Source of the DNA: Ferrovibrio terrae
GTDB taxonomy: Bacteria; Pseudomonadota; Alphaproteobacteria; Ferrovibrionales; Ferrovibrionaceae
NCBI RefSeq assembly: GCF_007197755.1
Contig: NZ_CP041636.1
Coordinates: forward strand, 1,152,001 to 1,216,000
Direction: 5' to 3'
DNA length: 64,000 nt
Part shown: in pieces, positions 7,884 through 16,076 of the stretch
Numbering within the stretch: the stretch's first letter is position 1
Layout of the letters: every line of letters starts with the position of its first letter
Position numbers and translations under genes: made by a program
The notes under the pieces: generated by a model
The model's input: the letters and a program-made list of their open reading frames with translations, nothing else
Told to the model about the DNA's origin: nothing
Databases searched by the model: none

Positions 7884-9793
7884 CAGTCGGCTCCTTTCAC
7901 TTCGGTGATGACGGACAGGAGTGTGCAAGGCTGTGGCACGTCCTGTGCGATGCGCCACAGCGGCTGCTCCGTACCGCGCCGCCAACCCAGTCCACGCGCC
8001 TCGAGATCGCCGCTGAAGGCCTCGGGCACTGCATCGAGCACCTCGCCGCTGCGCGCGAACGGCAGGGCGCGCAGTCCACGGCCGATATCGACATGCAGCG
8101 CCTTGGTGGCAAACAGGCGGAAGACGGCACGCACCAGACGTACCGGACTGCCCTGACTGGTCATGGTTCCGTTGCCCAGTTCTGCCGGCAACGGTCGGAT
8201 CTCGTGGGTATAGGGCAGGCCGATTTCCACTTGCGAGGCTGGCTGCGATAGCGTCACCATTCCACCCGCCACTACGCGGCGTGCCTGCTGCTTGCCATCG
8301 GCGACGATATCGACGGCCGCACCATTGAGATGCCCCAGGCCGCCCCAGTCATGTTGCGGTACGGCACCGCTGGTTGCTACATGGCTGTCGGTAAAGCTGT
8401 CAGCCGCGAAATACTCGATCTGCATTTCGCTGTTGCGGATCACCGCGACATAGATGCGATCCTCCACCACGGCGATGGCGCGAAAGACACCGGCGGTCTC
8501 AAATACCGTCCACGCCGTCACTTGCTGCGCGCGATAGACGGTCAGCGCTGCGATGCTGCCGTTGCCCATGACGATCAGAAAAAGGCGGTCGCGCGCTGCG
8601 TAATCCTGGTCGAGCGGGTTGTCAAAAACGTGGCTCGACAGCAGCGCCAGATCGGCAGCCGTATAGGACTGATCAATATCCGTGTAGAGAAATTCGCGCA
8701 GCTCGCGGCCGTTGCGTGCCACAAACAGCGTCGCGCCATCGACATGGCGCGGTGGAATCGTGCGGTCGGGATATGAACCGGCCCGGGTCTGTCGATCTGC
8801 CCGCACCTTACTCGGTGTCAGCGGATCGCCGGCGACCATCCATTCGCCACCGGTGGTGAAGACCTGCAGATGCCGCCCGGCAACGACGGAGCGGATTGCA
8901 TCAACCTGGTCGGTCAGTAGCGCGAATTCAATGCCTTCATCGTCCAGCGCCTCGCCTAGGTCGAAATTGTCGATGTCTGAGGTTTTAGACATCCAAATCC
9001 GGTTCGGCAGATCGCGCGAGCCGGCAAAAACCAGGCGCTCCTGATACAGCGTCGGCGAAACCGGCCAGCCCCGCACCGGAGAAAATGCCGCCTCTTCCCA
9101 GTCATCTGTGGCCGTCGTGTCGGCTAGTGTCTGCAGCACGGTGACCTGCGCCACTTTCGCAGTCGATACAGTGTCGACCCGTACGGCCTTCTTCTTGATA
9201 CGCAGCTGGGTGCCAACATGAGCCAGCAGGAAAAAATCATCCGATGCGGTGAGCGATACGGTGCCGCTGGTCGCCGAAGGCACCAGCGTCATATCCTGCT
9301 TGGCGAATTTGAAACTCGGTTCGAACAGCGCACCGGTATCTTTCTCGGCAGCGAAGATGAAATTCTCGATCTTCCAGTCGCTGTGGCTCATTCGCGTGAT
9401 GCGCTGCGGCCGCATCTCGGGATGGCACAGGAACAGCGTATCGGCACTTTGCGTCCAGGACAGCTTGGGCAGCTGTTCCATCGTCCAGGGCGCATCGCCG
9501 TAGTACACGCGCTCGCTGTCGCGAAAGACATGCAGCTTCAGCGGACTGAACACCAGCAGATAGGTCTGCTCGGTATTGAAAGAGAAAGATGCCAGGCGGA
9601 CAGCGGCCACACCGGGCAGCGACCAGACATGCCGCAGGCCGGGACGGCGGGTGACGCCACCAGTGGGCCGCAGAATCACGTTGCGCAAGCGGGCTGCGCC
9701 ATTGGCATAGCCCTGCAGATCGGCACGGCCCCACAGGTCCGGCGCGATCTCGCCAGCGGTGAAGTTGTTTTTGGCGATCGCGATCTTAGGCAT
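7883..9793 (-). CDS. Tail tubular protein B / nozzle-like protein
   Basis: A 636-residue structural protein with the very typical opening KNNFTAGEIAPDLWGR and later VILRPTGGVTRRPGL, seen in the tail tube/nozzle proteins of podoviruses (T7 gp12 group). Together with tail tubular protein A it would form the short non-contractile tail and the channel to which fibres attach. The ATG overlaps the stop of tail tubular A, so the two are translated together. Length is somewhat below T7 gp12 but normal for this prophage lineage. Confidence 0.88.
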   Translation of the reverse strand: MPKIAIAKNNFTAGEIAPDLWGRADLQGYANGAARLRNVILRPTGGVTRRPGLRHVWSLPGVAAVRLASFSFNTEQTYLLVFSPLKLHVFRDSERVYYGDAPWTMEQLPKLSWTQSADTLFLCHPEMRPQRITRMSHSDWKIENFIFAAEKDTGALFEPSFKFAKQDMTLVPSATSGTVSLTASDDFFLLAHVGTQLRIKKKAVRVDTVSTAKVAQVTVLQTLADTTATDDWEEAAFSPVRGWPVSPTLYQERLVFAGSRDLPNRIWMSKTSDIDNFDLGEALDDEGIEFALLTDQVDAIRSVVAGRHLQVFTTGGEWMVAGDPLTPSKVRADRQTRAGSYPDRTIPPRHVDGATLFVARNGRELREFLYTDIDQSYTAADLALLSSHVFDNPLDQDYAARDRLFLIVMGNGSIAALTVYRAQQVTAWTVFETAGVFRAIAVVEDRIYVAVIRNSEMQIEYFAADSFTDSHVATSGAVPQHDWGGLGHLNGAAVDIVADGKQQARRVVAGGMVTLSQPASQVEIGLPYTHEIRPLPAELGNGTMTSQGSPVRLVRAVFRLFATKALHVDIGRGLRALPFARSGEVLDAVPEAFSGDLEARGLGWRRGTEQPLWRIAQDVPQPCTLLSVITEVKGAD

Positions 9794-10362
9794 CAGCCAC
9801 GCACCTCGACCAGGGTGAAGTCTTCGATACGGCCCGGTTCGGCCTGCTGGCTGTCGATTGCCTTGGCGCGCCGGAATTCCGCTTCGGCCAGTTGATGCAG
9901 CAGCTGCGCCCGCGTCGTACTTTCCGTCAGCGGCAGGCAGAATTCGGCGGCCAGCCGGGCGATCAGCGCGATATCGAAGAAAGGCGGGAAGCCGGTTTCA
10001 TCCGGCCGAAAAACATAGGTGAGCGTCAGGCTGTCTGTATCGGCCTCGAGCCGCCGACCGCTGATGCGGTAATTCAGGCCACGGCCGCGTTCGATCACGC
10101 CGGCCGACAGCGCACGCAGGAAATCCGGCGGCAACTGGAAGGCAAAGCCATAGTCGGCAGTCGGCGCCTGCGGCAGACGCGGCAGCGCCGCCTGCGCGGT
10201 GGCAAAGCGCCAGGGATGCGAGGAGAGCAACCCATCGCGCAAAGCAGGATAGAGATGCCGTGTGACTTCGGCTTCGACAGTGGCATCGTTGAAGCCGGTA
10301 ACCGGCTGAGCCCCGAGCGTGACCAGGGCGCGATTGCATAATTCGATGGCGTTCGATGCCAT
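9793..10362 (-). CDS. Tail tubular protein A (gatekeeper, gp11-like)
   Basis: A 189-residue protein that would cap the portal and connect it to the tail nozzle. The N-terminus (IELCNRALVTLGA, then a downstream HPWRFATAQAAL) is the recognisable signature of T7 gp11-type proteins. I start it at ATG 10362, which has AAGGAA 8 bases upstream; the frame extends to 10419 without a ribosome site and into a strong hairpin. It overlaps tail tubular protein B by four bases. Confidence 0.87.
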   Translation of the reverse strand: MASNAIELCNRALVTLGAQPVTGFNDATVEAEVTRHLYPALRDGLLSSHPWRFATAQAALPRLPQAPTADYGFAFQLPPDFLRALSAGVIERGRGLNYRISGRRLEADTDSLTLTYVFRPDETGFPPFFDIALIARLAAEFCLPLTESTTRAQLLHQLAEAEFRRAKAIDSQQAEPGRIEDFTLVEVRG

Positions 10363-10389
10363 GGTCGGTTCCTTTCGTTGGCGCCGGAT

Positions 10390-10492
10390 CGAGGTGCCCT
10401 GCCGGATGAGAGGAATCATCGGCAGGGCACCTCGCGGGCCGCGCGGCCCCGATCGCTGCCGGCATCCGTTCCCGGGATGCGCGAGGCAGCGA
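10390..10492 (-). repeat. Cluster of three hairpins between the small virion protein and tail tubular A
   Basis: Three strong dyads stand back to back: 10391-10433 (13-bp perfect stem, one bulge, five further pairs, 6-base loop), the 14-bp palindrome GGGCCGCGCGGCCC at 10436-10449, and 10452-10492 (ATCGCTGCC paired with GGCAGCGAT, inner GCATCC/GGATGC). None is followed by a T-run on the minus strand, so this looks more like an RNA-processing or stability block, or a leaky terminator, than a classical terminator. Confidence 0.6.
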
Positions 10493-10535
10493 TGGATCAG
10501 GCGCGAAGGCGGACGTAGTCAGCCCCGGCGGTGCG

Positions 10536-10808
10536 TCAGTCGGTATCGGCGCTGCCCAGCGGAGACAGGTCGGAAAGATCGACCTGGCCGTTCTGGTTCG
10601 ACGCCACGACGAAGATGCCGTGCTGTGGCGAGCCCCCACCCTGGCCGGTATTGGCGAGGATGAAGTCGCCATTGCGCAGCATTTCGGCGGCAGCATTGAA
10701 GTAACCGGCACTATCCACCGTGGTAGCGGTATCGGGCGTGCTGTAATGCCAGAGCGTGAAGCCGTTGGCGTAGCCGAGCACCGACAGGGTTTTCGAACTG
10801 TAGGACAT
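10536..10808 (-). CDS. Small virion-associated protein next to the capsid (possible decoration protein)
   Basis: A 90-residue protein just after the capsid gene. It looks like a small beta-rich domain (TLSVLGYANGFTLWHYST, later NGDFILANTG and GIFVVASNQNG). Its place after the major capsid gene suggests a head decoration or head-fibre protein, but I do not recognise a family with certainty. A run of three strong hairpins follows its stop. The RBS (AGGAGGCGACC upstream of ATG 10808) is strong, in line with a protein needed in many copies. Confidence 0.6.
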   Translation of the reverse strand: MSYSSKTLSVLGYANGFTLWHYSTPDTATTVDSAGYFNAAAEMLRNGDFILANTGQGGGSPQHGIFVVASNQNGQVDLSDLSPLGSADTD

Positions 10809-10818
10809 GGTCGCCTCC

Positions 10819-11637
10819 TTACACTTCGCGGCAGCGCAGGGTGACGACGCCGGTCTGATCGATCAGCGTCGCGCCCTGGCTCATCATGTTGTTGATGAAA
10901 TGCGCGGCGCGATCGCCGTGCCAGGTGATGTCGGACTTCACGTCCTGACCCGAGGCATGACCCACCGCGGTCTTGTGGTACCAATGGCAGAAGCGCACAT
11001 CGTTCTGCAGCGTCAGGCCGCTATGGGCCATCCACAGCGTACCGAGCCACTGCTTGGCCTGCGCTCCCTTCCACGGCAGATCCTCCTCGCCGACATAATC
11101 GGCGTCGGCGAATTCCGGGATATCCAACAGCTGCGACCACTGGCGCCAGCCGATCACGGCATAGCGCTGGCCATCGTCGGGCACATCGGCATCGCCGAGC
11201 GCTTCGAAAGCAGCCAGTATCTTGGCCTTGGTCAGACCGTCGGTGTCGGCGCCGGCGAAATGGGTCGACTGATCGAGCGAGCGGATGATCAGCTCGTCGG
11301 TCTTGCGACCCAGCGCATAGGCGCCGGCATTCACGATCACGTCACGCTCGTTATGGCCGACCTTCAGTTCGTCGAGCGCATCGAGCCATTCGCCCGCATA
11401 GAAGTCCTGCAGCAGGCATTCCACCGAACCATGATCGACATTCATCACCGGCACCTTGCCGTGGCGAGCCTTGGTGCTGGCAGTCCCCTTGCCCACCTTC
11501 TGGAAGGTGGTGGACGAGCCCTTCACGGCTGTCTTCGAGCGCACAGTCGGACGCAGCTTGGCACCCAGGCGCTGATAGGCCTGATGCACGTCGTGTTCGA
11601 ACTGGCGGACGAAGGATTGTTCAATCGTCGGCGTCAT
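10819..11637 (-). CDS. Major capsid protein
   Basis: A 272-residue protein that would build the icosahedral head. N-terminal FVRQFEHDVHQAYQ and the following RLGAKLRPTVR...FQKVGKG are typical of the HK97-fold coat proteins of this group of podoviral prophages. It follows the scaffold gene and precedes the tail genes, the T7 gene 10 position. AAGGAGC stands upstream of ATG 11637. The 236 bases between this gene and the scaffold stop hold no convincing frame; they may contain a promoter or 5' leader for the capsid message. Confidence 0.82.
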   Translation of the reverse strand: MTPTIEQSFVRQFEHDVHQAYQRLGAKLRPTVRSKTAVKGSSTTFQKVGKGTASTKARHGKVPVMNVDHGSVECLLQDFYAGEWLDALDELKVGHNERDVIVNAGAYALGRKTDELIIRSLDQSTHFAGADTDGLTKAKILAAFEALGDADVPDDGQRYAVIGWRQWSQLLDIPEFADADYVGEEDLPWKGAQAKQWLGTLWMAHSGLTLQNDVRFCHWYHKTAVGHASGQDVKSDITWHGDRAAHFINNMMSQGATLIDQTGVVTLRCREV

Positions 11638-11873
11638 CTGACGCTCCTTTTCGTCATCGGTTCACAAAAGCCGGTTGCCCTGTGGGACGAACTGGCCGGT
11701 TCGTGCGGCCCGCAGCGTTGTCCCGTCCGCGTAAAGCCGGGGCGCTGTCGCCGCCGTGCCATCCGGCCGCCGGAAAATCCCGTTTGCGGTTGTCGGTCGG
11801 CACGTGAAAAGAGAGGACAGCCGGCCACCGCGATGCAGGTCTCCCTGCTGTCGTCGGGGCCAGCCGAACGCGA

Positions 11874-12596
11874 TCAGCCCGGATACAGCCTCTTGAAGCC
11901 GTCAGTGACCTTGGCGAGGAATTCGGGGTCGCGTTTCTTCCAGTAGCGCGGGTCGCGCATCATGCCGACCAGCTGGTCTTCGCTGAGCGCCGCATCGCCA
12001 CCGCCGGCACCGCGGGTCAGTGCCGGATCGCCGTTCTGCATCATCGATTCCAGTGCGCAGATGCCTTCGTAAGACGAGGCCAGTGCGTTGAATACCGATT
12101 CCGGCAGGTTGCGCTGACCCCAGGCTTCCAGCGCCCGTGCCGTCTCGGAGAAGCGCGCCTCGCCGCCATAGCGCTGCAGCAGGCGGTCACGCTCGCCGCG
12201 CTGACGGTATTCGCCGGCCATGCGATGCAGCTGCGGCACGACATGATCGCAGGCAAGGTCGTAAACCAGCTGCGCCTGGGTCGGGGTGAAACCGGCCTCA
12301 TGCAGGCGGCGGTTCACCTCGGCGTCGGTGGAGAGTGCCGGATTGGCCAGCGTGATCTCATAGCCATCTGGCGAGTCCGGCACGCCGAGTGCGCGGTTAA
12401 AGCGCAGCCGTGCATCGTCGTCGCTGTCGTCGCCCGGCACGGACACCATGCCGGCGAGCTTCTGTTCAAGCGCGCGATAGGATTTCACCAGCAGATCGAC
12501 GCGGATCGCGCCGGTCTGCGGATCGCGGAACTTCTCCGGCACCGCATCCGCGCCGCCTTCAGTCTGCACTTCCGCTTCGAGCAGGTTGGCCGTCAT
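11874..12596 (-). CDS. Capsid assembly scaffolding protein
   Basis: A 240-residue, acidic and largely helical protein in the T7 gene 9 position between the portal and the capsid. Features: an N-terminal segment VPEKFRDPQTGAIRVDLLVKSYRALE that is common in phage scaffold-like proteins, long charged helices in the middle (HRMAGEYRQRGERDRLLQRYG), and a short basic C-terminus (LAKVTDGFKRLYPG) that could bind the coat protein. GGAAAGGGA precedes ATG 12596. Scaffold proteins are poorly conserved, so this call uses composition, motif and synteny together. Confidence 0.8.
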   Translation of the reverse strand: MTANLLEAEVQTEGGADAVPEKFRDPQTGAIRVDLLVKSYRALEQKLAGMVSVPGDDSDDDARLRFNRALGVPDSPDGYEITLANPALSTDAEVNRRLHEAGFTPTQAQLVYDLACDHVVPQLHRMAGEYRQRGERDRLLQRYGGEARFSETARALEAWGQRNLPESVFNALASSYEGICALESMMQNGDPALTRGAGGGDAALSEDQLVGMMRDPRYWKKRDPEFLAKVTDGFKRLYPG

Positions 12597-12650
12597 TGCA
12601 TGTCCCTTTCCAAAATATTTTCAGTGATCCTGAAATGTTCCAAAGCGGTT

Positions 12651-12878
12651 TCACGAACCGAGCTGACCGCGTGCGACGAGCTGCTGGATGTACGCAGCGA
12701 GATGACGTTGTCCTTCCAGATGCCGCAATTCGGCTTCGCTGCAGTCGGGTGCTGGCCGGCGTTCGATGGTGATGCGGCGCAGATGCATCAGCACGCGCTC
12801 GCCGTCGCTGCCGCGGAAGCAGCGTGCAAAGGCAGACGCCAGATCGCCCTGCAGTGGGCCGCTCATCATGTCGCTCAT
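12651..12878 (-). CDS. Bbp19-like small phage protein
   Basis: A 75-residue protein coupled by ATGA to the portal stop. The pattern LASAFARCFRGSDGERVLMHLRRIT...RHLEGQRHLAAYI is that of the small Bbp19-type phage proteins found between portal and scaffold genes in podoviral prophages. Its function is unknown; the location suggests a role in head assembly or a minor virion component. Confidence 0.72.
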   Translation of the reverse strand: MSDMMSGPLQGDLASAFARCFRGSDGERVLMHLRRITIERRPAPDCSEAELRHLEGQRHLAAYIQQLVARGQLGS

Positions 12879-14530
12879 TGCACGGCCCCCGTCGGCTGCT
12901 GGGCGCCACCACCCAGTTGCTGCAGCATCTGCTGCAGTTGTGGCAGCGAGGCCCCGACTCCGGCTTCGTTCTGGGCAGCCTCGGTTTTTGCTTCACCTGC
13001 CTCGATCAGGAATTCACCGGGCACGCCGAGTGTGCGGCCGAGCCAGCGCGCCACCGCAACACTGTCGACCACCTGCATTGCGGCGGGCCCCAGCGCCTGC
13101 AGTTGCTGGAGCCAGCTCAGCACACCCTGCACATCGCCCTGCGCCTGCAGGCGTGCCAGCGGCGATTGCTGCACCAGCGCCACTTCACGACCATCCAGCG
13201 CGAAGCGCGGGATCTCGCCGCGGCGCTGCAGGATCGCCACTGCGCGCAACAGCAATGGCGTCAGCAGTTCCGACTGCAGGCGGCCGAAGGTGGCACCGAG
13301 CTGACGCGCCATCTCGGCCGAACGTTCCATCACCTCGGTCGCCGTCATGCGCGGCGCATCAACCTGGCCGAGGCGATCCGCCAGTAAGGCATGGCGGATG
13401 CGGCCACGCAGGTCATCGAGCACGATCTGCGAGATATCGAAGCGACCGGGCGCAGCAAGCGGCGTCAGACCGGACGAACCGACCGCCTTGGGAATGATCG
13501 CGCCTGGCACCAGCTTCACATTGGCAGGATTGAGCACGCCATCGTCGTCGGCCTGCCAGATGCCGGTGACGGCAATCGAAGCATTCTTGAGCACGAGTTC
13601 GACCGTCTTGTTTGCCGTCTTGATATCGGGCAGTGCCTTCATCACCGGCGAGCGGCCATAGACTTCGCCCGGCGCCTTGAGCCAGCGGAAGGCGATAAAC
13701 GGTGCCTGGTCAAAACGCCCGGCCGTCAGCAGACGTGCATCGTCCACCAGCGTGCCGTCTTCAAGGATGGTGGCGAACAGGCAGCCATGCCGCGGCGCGG
13801 GCGCAGGCAGCAGGCAATCGAGAATACCAAGCCGCGCATCCGGCTCGCGCTGACGGCGCGATGTAAACCACGCCTGTTGCTCCAGCATGGGATACCGCTG
13901 ACCGAGCTGTTCAAGCGTCAGTTCCTGACGGCGGAAGACAGTATCGAGCCGCCCGGTGCCGCCTTCATCAAGAACCAGGTCGCTGAGCGGCACGGCGTTG
14001 AAGCGGAACGCGCTGGTTTCACCCAAACCCGCTTCCTCGCAGGCGAGGCAGGCCGTGCCGGCGACGACGAGATCCAGCATTGCCTGGTGCAGCTCAACGG
14101 CGAGATTCGAGCGGTCAAACTGCGCCTGCAGCAATTCGGCGGCGCGGTCGAGTGCACTGGCCATCGCACCGCGCTGCTCTTCCGGCACATCGCGACCAGG
14201 CTGGAAAGCAAACCAGCGCGACCAGGGCGGTGTCAGCTGCGCCAGCAACGTCGCTGCCAGCTGTTCGGCTGCATCGGCCGCCGTGGCATCGAACAGGCGC
14301 TCGGCCACGCGGCCCGCATTACTGCTGCCCGGGGCATGATTGGGACGACGTGCCGGTAATGAATAGTCGTAGCAGTCCTGCCACAGCGCCTCCCAGGCGC
14401 TGCGCTGACTGCGCAACCGGTCATAGCGGCGGCGCAGCGCCTCGGGACGCAGCGGATCCTTTTCGGGATCGTGTTCCGGTTCTTGTCGTATGGTCATGCG
14501 GTCTGTTGCCAACATACCTGTTGTCCTCAT
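12875..14530 (-). CDS. Portal / head-to-tail connecting protein
   Basis: A 551-residue connector of the T7 gp8 type: the dodecameric ring through which DNA enters and leaves the capsid. The N-terminal half has RRYDRLRSQRSAWEALWQDC, a typical start of this family, and later WSRWFAFQPG, GEVYGRSPVMKALPDIKTAN and an alpha-helical crown-like C-terminus ending in a Gln/Gly-rich tail. Its ATG overlaps the stop of the proline-rich leader protein. Full length for the family, no disruptions seen. Confidence 0.92.
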   Translation of the reverse strand: MRTTGMLATDRMTIRQEPEHDPEKDPLRPEALRRRYDRLRSQRSAWEALWQDCYDYSLPARRPNHAPGSSNAGRVAERLFDATAADAAEQLAATLLAQLTPPWSRWFAFQPGRDVPEEQRGAMASALDRAAELLQAQFDRSNLAVELHQAMLDLVVAGTACLACEEAGLGETSAFRFNAVPLSDLVLDEGGTGRLDTVFRRQELTLEQLGQRYPMLEQQAWFTSRRQREPDARLGILDCLLPAPAPRHGCLFATILEDGTLVDDARLLTAGRFDQAPFIAFRWLKAPGEVYGRSPVMKALPDIKTANKTVELVLKNASIAVTGIWQADDDGVLNPANVKLVPGAIIPKAVGSSGLTPLAAPGRFDISQIVLDDLRGRIRHALLADRLGQVDAPRMTATEVMERSAEMARQLGATFGRLQSELLTPLLLRAVAILQRRGEIPRFALDGREVALVQQSPLARLQAQGDVQGVLSWLQQLQALGPAAMQVVDSVAVARWLGRTLGVPGEFLIEAGEAKTEAAQNEAGVGASLPQLQQMLQQLGGGAQQPTGAVQ

Positions 14531-14766
14531 TCGCCGAGCAGGCGCTTGCTGCTGCGGCTGCTGCTCGGGGCCGCACCGCCGAGCGTTTCGGTGTCGGTGT
14601 CAGTGACACCACGCCAGGAGGTGGCAATGGTTTCGCCCTGGGCACGACGGCGGCGTTCGCGCGCCGCCTTCTCGGCCACCTCGGCCGCGCTTTCGACCGG
14701 TGCCGGCGGCGGCGGGGGCGGGGGCGGTGGTGGCGGCGGTGATGGAGAACTGAAAATCCCACCCAT
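14527..14766 (-). CDS. Proline-tract small phage protein upstream of portal
   Basis: A 79-residue protein beginning MGGIFSS followed by a run of twelve prolines and then a charged helix (AEVAEKAARERRRRAQ). Small proteins with this design are regularly found immediately before the portal gene in related prophages. The MGG start could be myristoyl-like in appearance only; no function is known to me. AAGGGA precedes the ATG. It is the first gene after the promoter at 14828-14856 and therefore the probable leader gene of the structural operon. Confidence 0.68.
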   Translation of the reverse strand: MGGIFSSPSPPPPPPPPPPPPAPVESAAEVAEKAARERRRRAQGETIATSWRGVTDTDTETLGGAAPSSSRSSKRLLGE

Positions 14767-14812
14767 GGCGGCAAATCCCTTCTGATAATCGACTGAAGAT
14801 GTTTGCTATTTG

Positions 14813-14819
14813 TTCCTGT
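14813..14819. promoter_or_regulatory. TTCCTGT motif at the start of the structural operon (candidate operator)
   Basis: TTCCTGT (plus strand) lies 8 bases downstream of the minus-strand -10 box at 14828-14833, close to the expected transcription start. The same heptamer occurs at 15354-15360 and 15395-15401, each inside another promoter. Likely binding site for the S24-type repressor at 15436; untested. Confidence 0.45.
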
Positions 14820-14827
14820 GAGAAGGA

Positions 14828-14856
14828 TATATAGAACAAAACAAACCCTCAATCAA
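14828..14856 (-). promoter_or_regulatory. Promoter of the phage structural operon
   Basis: On the minus strand TTGATT (14851-14856) is followed after 17 bases by TATATA (14828-14833), a good sigma-70 arrangement in an AT-rich island. It reads toward the proline-tract protein and portal gene. The -35 box overlaps the end of the upstream gene. Confidence 0.6.
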
Positions 14857-15334
14857 GGGATATTTTCCGCAAACAGAGAAATAGTTCCCATGGTGTTCTT
14901 ATTTGCCAGCTCTGCAGACCGATCAGACGCTTGACCACCTCGACACAGGAAAACGGCAACGGCGGTGCCAGCCGACGCGGCGGCGTCAGCACCGGCACCG
15001 TCAGGGCGCATTGTCCCAGCCCACGCAGATGCCCAGCTAGGTCGGCTTCTGTGGGCCAATCATAAAATCCTTTTATTTCAGTCATATATGCCAGAGGATC
15101 GATACCAACCCAGCCACCCGGCAGGGCCATATAGGCATAGCAGTGCCGGTAGCCGGGCTTGAGCCGGCGTAACTTCGGCAGCCGCGTTTCTTCGGCAAAT
15201 ACCACAACAGCCCGCTCCGGCCGTGCAGGCCCTGGCACAGCCAGAGCTGGCGATTGGAGTCCGGGTTTAGCTGGATTTTCGCTCATCTGTTTCACATCCA
15301 GACCTGATGCGAGCAGAACACAGGCGACTTTCAC
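14849..15334 (-). CDS. Unknown phage protein, possible permuted papain-like fold
   Basis: A 161-residue protein starting with GTG at 15334; an in-frame ATG at 15286 is an alternative. The first ~45 residues look disordered (Pro/Ala-rich). The rest has VVVFAEETRLPKL, then RHCYAYMALPGGWVGIDPL and later PFSCVEVVKRLIG followed by TPWEL. The order of a His-containing strand followed by a Cys at the start of a helix is what circularly permuted NlpC/P60-like enzymes show, so a cysteine peptidase or amidase-like fold is possible; catalysis is not established. A consensus promoter (15347-15376) drives it. Confidence 0.55.
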   Translation of the reverse strand: MKVACVLLASGLDVKQMSENPAKPGLQSPALAVPGPARPERAVVVFAEETRLPKLRRLKPGYRHCYAYMALPGGWVGIDPLAYMTEIKGFYDWPTEADLAGHLRGLGQCALTVPVLTPPRRLAPPLPFSCVEVVKRLIGLQSWQIRTPWELFLCLRKISLD

Positions 15335-15346
15335 GCCTAAAGACAG

Positions 15347-15376
15347 ATTATAATTCCTGTTATGTTCTTATGTCAA
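15347..15376 (-). promoter_or_regulatory. Consensus sigma-70 promoter for the leftward phage gene
   Basis: Perfect TTGACA (minus strand, 15371-15376), 18-base spacer, perfect TATAAT (15347-15352), reading into GTG 15334. The spacer holds a TTCCTGT motif right next to the -10 box, so a repressor bound there would block the promoter. Confidence 0.75.
15354..15360. promoter_or_regulatory. TTCCTGT motif inside the leftward promoter (candidate operator)
   Basis: The heptamer is placed between the -35 and -10 boxes of the minus-strand promoter. Its distance to the next copy at 15395 is 41 bases, close to four helical turns, which would put both on the same face of the DNA. Confidence 0.5.
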
Positions 15377-15379
15377 TCT

Positions 15380-15401
15380 TATAATCAGATAATATTCCTG
15401 T
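15380..15401 (+). promoter_or_regulatory. Candidate promoter -10 and operator of the S24 regulator
   Basis: TATAAT at 15380-15385 lies upstream of ATG 15436; no good -35 box is visible. A TTCCTGT motif at 15395-15401 sits about 10 bases downstream, at the expected transcription start, which would fit autorepression. Confidence 0.45.
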
Positions 15402-15435
15402 ATGCAAATTCGTTGATTTGCAAGACAATCTTCCC

Positions 15436-16071
15436 ATGCTGACACATCGCGCGATCTGGGCTGCCATTGATGGCCTTGCCGAACGCTATGACCTGACCGC
15501 GTCGGGCCTCGCCCGCAAAGCCGGGCTTGATCCCACCACCTTCAACCGGTCCAAGCGGATTTCCCGCGATGGCAAGCAGCGCTGGCCATCGACGGAATCG
15601 ATCGCCAAGGTGATCGAGGCGACCGGGGCCAGCGTGCCGGAATTCATGGACCTGCTGAGCGAAAGCGGCGGTGTGCCGCGTAGCGTGCAGCGTGTGCCGC
15701 TGATCGGTCTGGCGCAGGCCGGCAAGGACGGTTTCTTCGATGATGCCGGTTTCCCGACCGGCGAAGGCTGGGAGAAGGTGCCCTTCCCCGAGATTGGCGA
15801 TCCGCAGGCCTATGCACTGGAAATCAGCGGCGACAGCATGCTGCCGGTCTATCGCGACGGCGACATCGTGATCGTGTCACCGGCCGCCAGCGTGCGCCGC
15901 GGCGACCGCGTGATCGCCAAGACCATGCAGGGCGAAGTAATGTGCAAACTGCTGTCGCGCCGCACACTCACCCGCATCGAACTCTCCTCTTTCAATCCCG
16001 CCTATCCTGAACGCGGCTTCGACGTGCACGACATCGCCTGGATCGCCCGCATCGTCTGGGCGGCACAGTAA
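15436..16071 (+). CDS. S24-family repressor (helix-turn-helix plus LexA-like peptidase domain)
   Basis: A 211-residue regulator. The N-terminus (AIDGLAERYDLTASGLARKAGLD) is a helix-turn-helix of the CI/Cro type. The C-terminal half is an S24 domain with the self-cleavage Ser in ISGDSMLPVYRDGD (about residue 135) and the Lys in GDRVIAKTMQGE. Such proteins are inactivated by RecA-stimulated self-cleavage after DNA damage. Similar regulators occur both in prophages and as stand-alone chromosomal genes in alphaproteobacteria, so it may belong to the phage or to the host. The repeated TTCCTGT sites at its own promoter and at both leftward phage promoters favour control of the phage genes. The start at ATG 15436 fits the family better than TTG 15418. 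Confidence 0.85.
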   Translation: MLTHRAIWAAIDGLAERYDLTASGLARKAGLDPTTFNRSKRISRDGKQRWPSTESIAKVIEATGASVPEFMDLLSESGGVPRSVQRVPLIGLAQAGKDGFFDDAGFPTGEGWEKVPFPEIGDPQAYALEISGDSMLPVYRDGDIVIVSPAASVRRGDRVIAKTMQGEVMCKLLSRRTLTRIELSSFNPAYPERGFDVHDIAWIARIVWAAQ

Positions 16072-16076
16072 TCGCA

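Noticed and set aside
11634-11828. 64-residue frame upstream of the capsid gene
   Set aside because: Arg/Gly/Ser-rich product without family features, overlapping the capsid leader and its ribosome site; probably untranslated.
14527-14766. Proline run as evidence for a frameshifted pseudogene
   Set aside because: The frame has a good ribosome site, couples to the portal gene by ATGA, and the same design is usual in related prophages.
1-15334. Gene transfer agent cluster
   Set aside because: The tail genes are of the short-tailed T7 type with a gp8-like connector and fibre. Rhodobacter-type GTAs have siphovirus-like tail genes.
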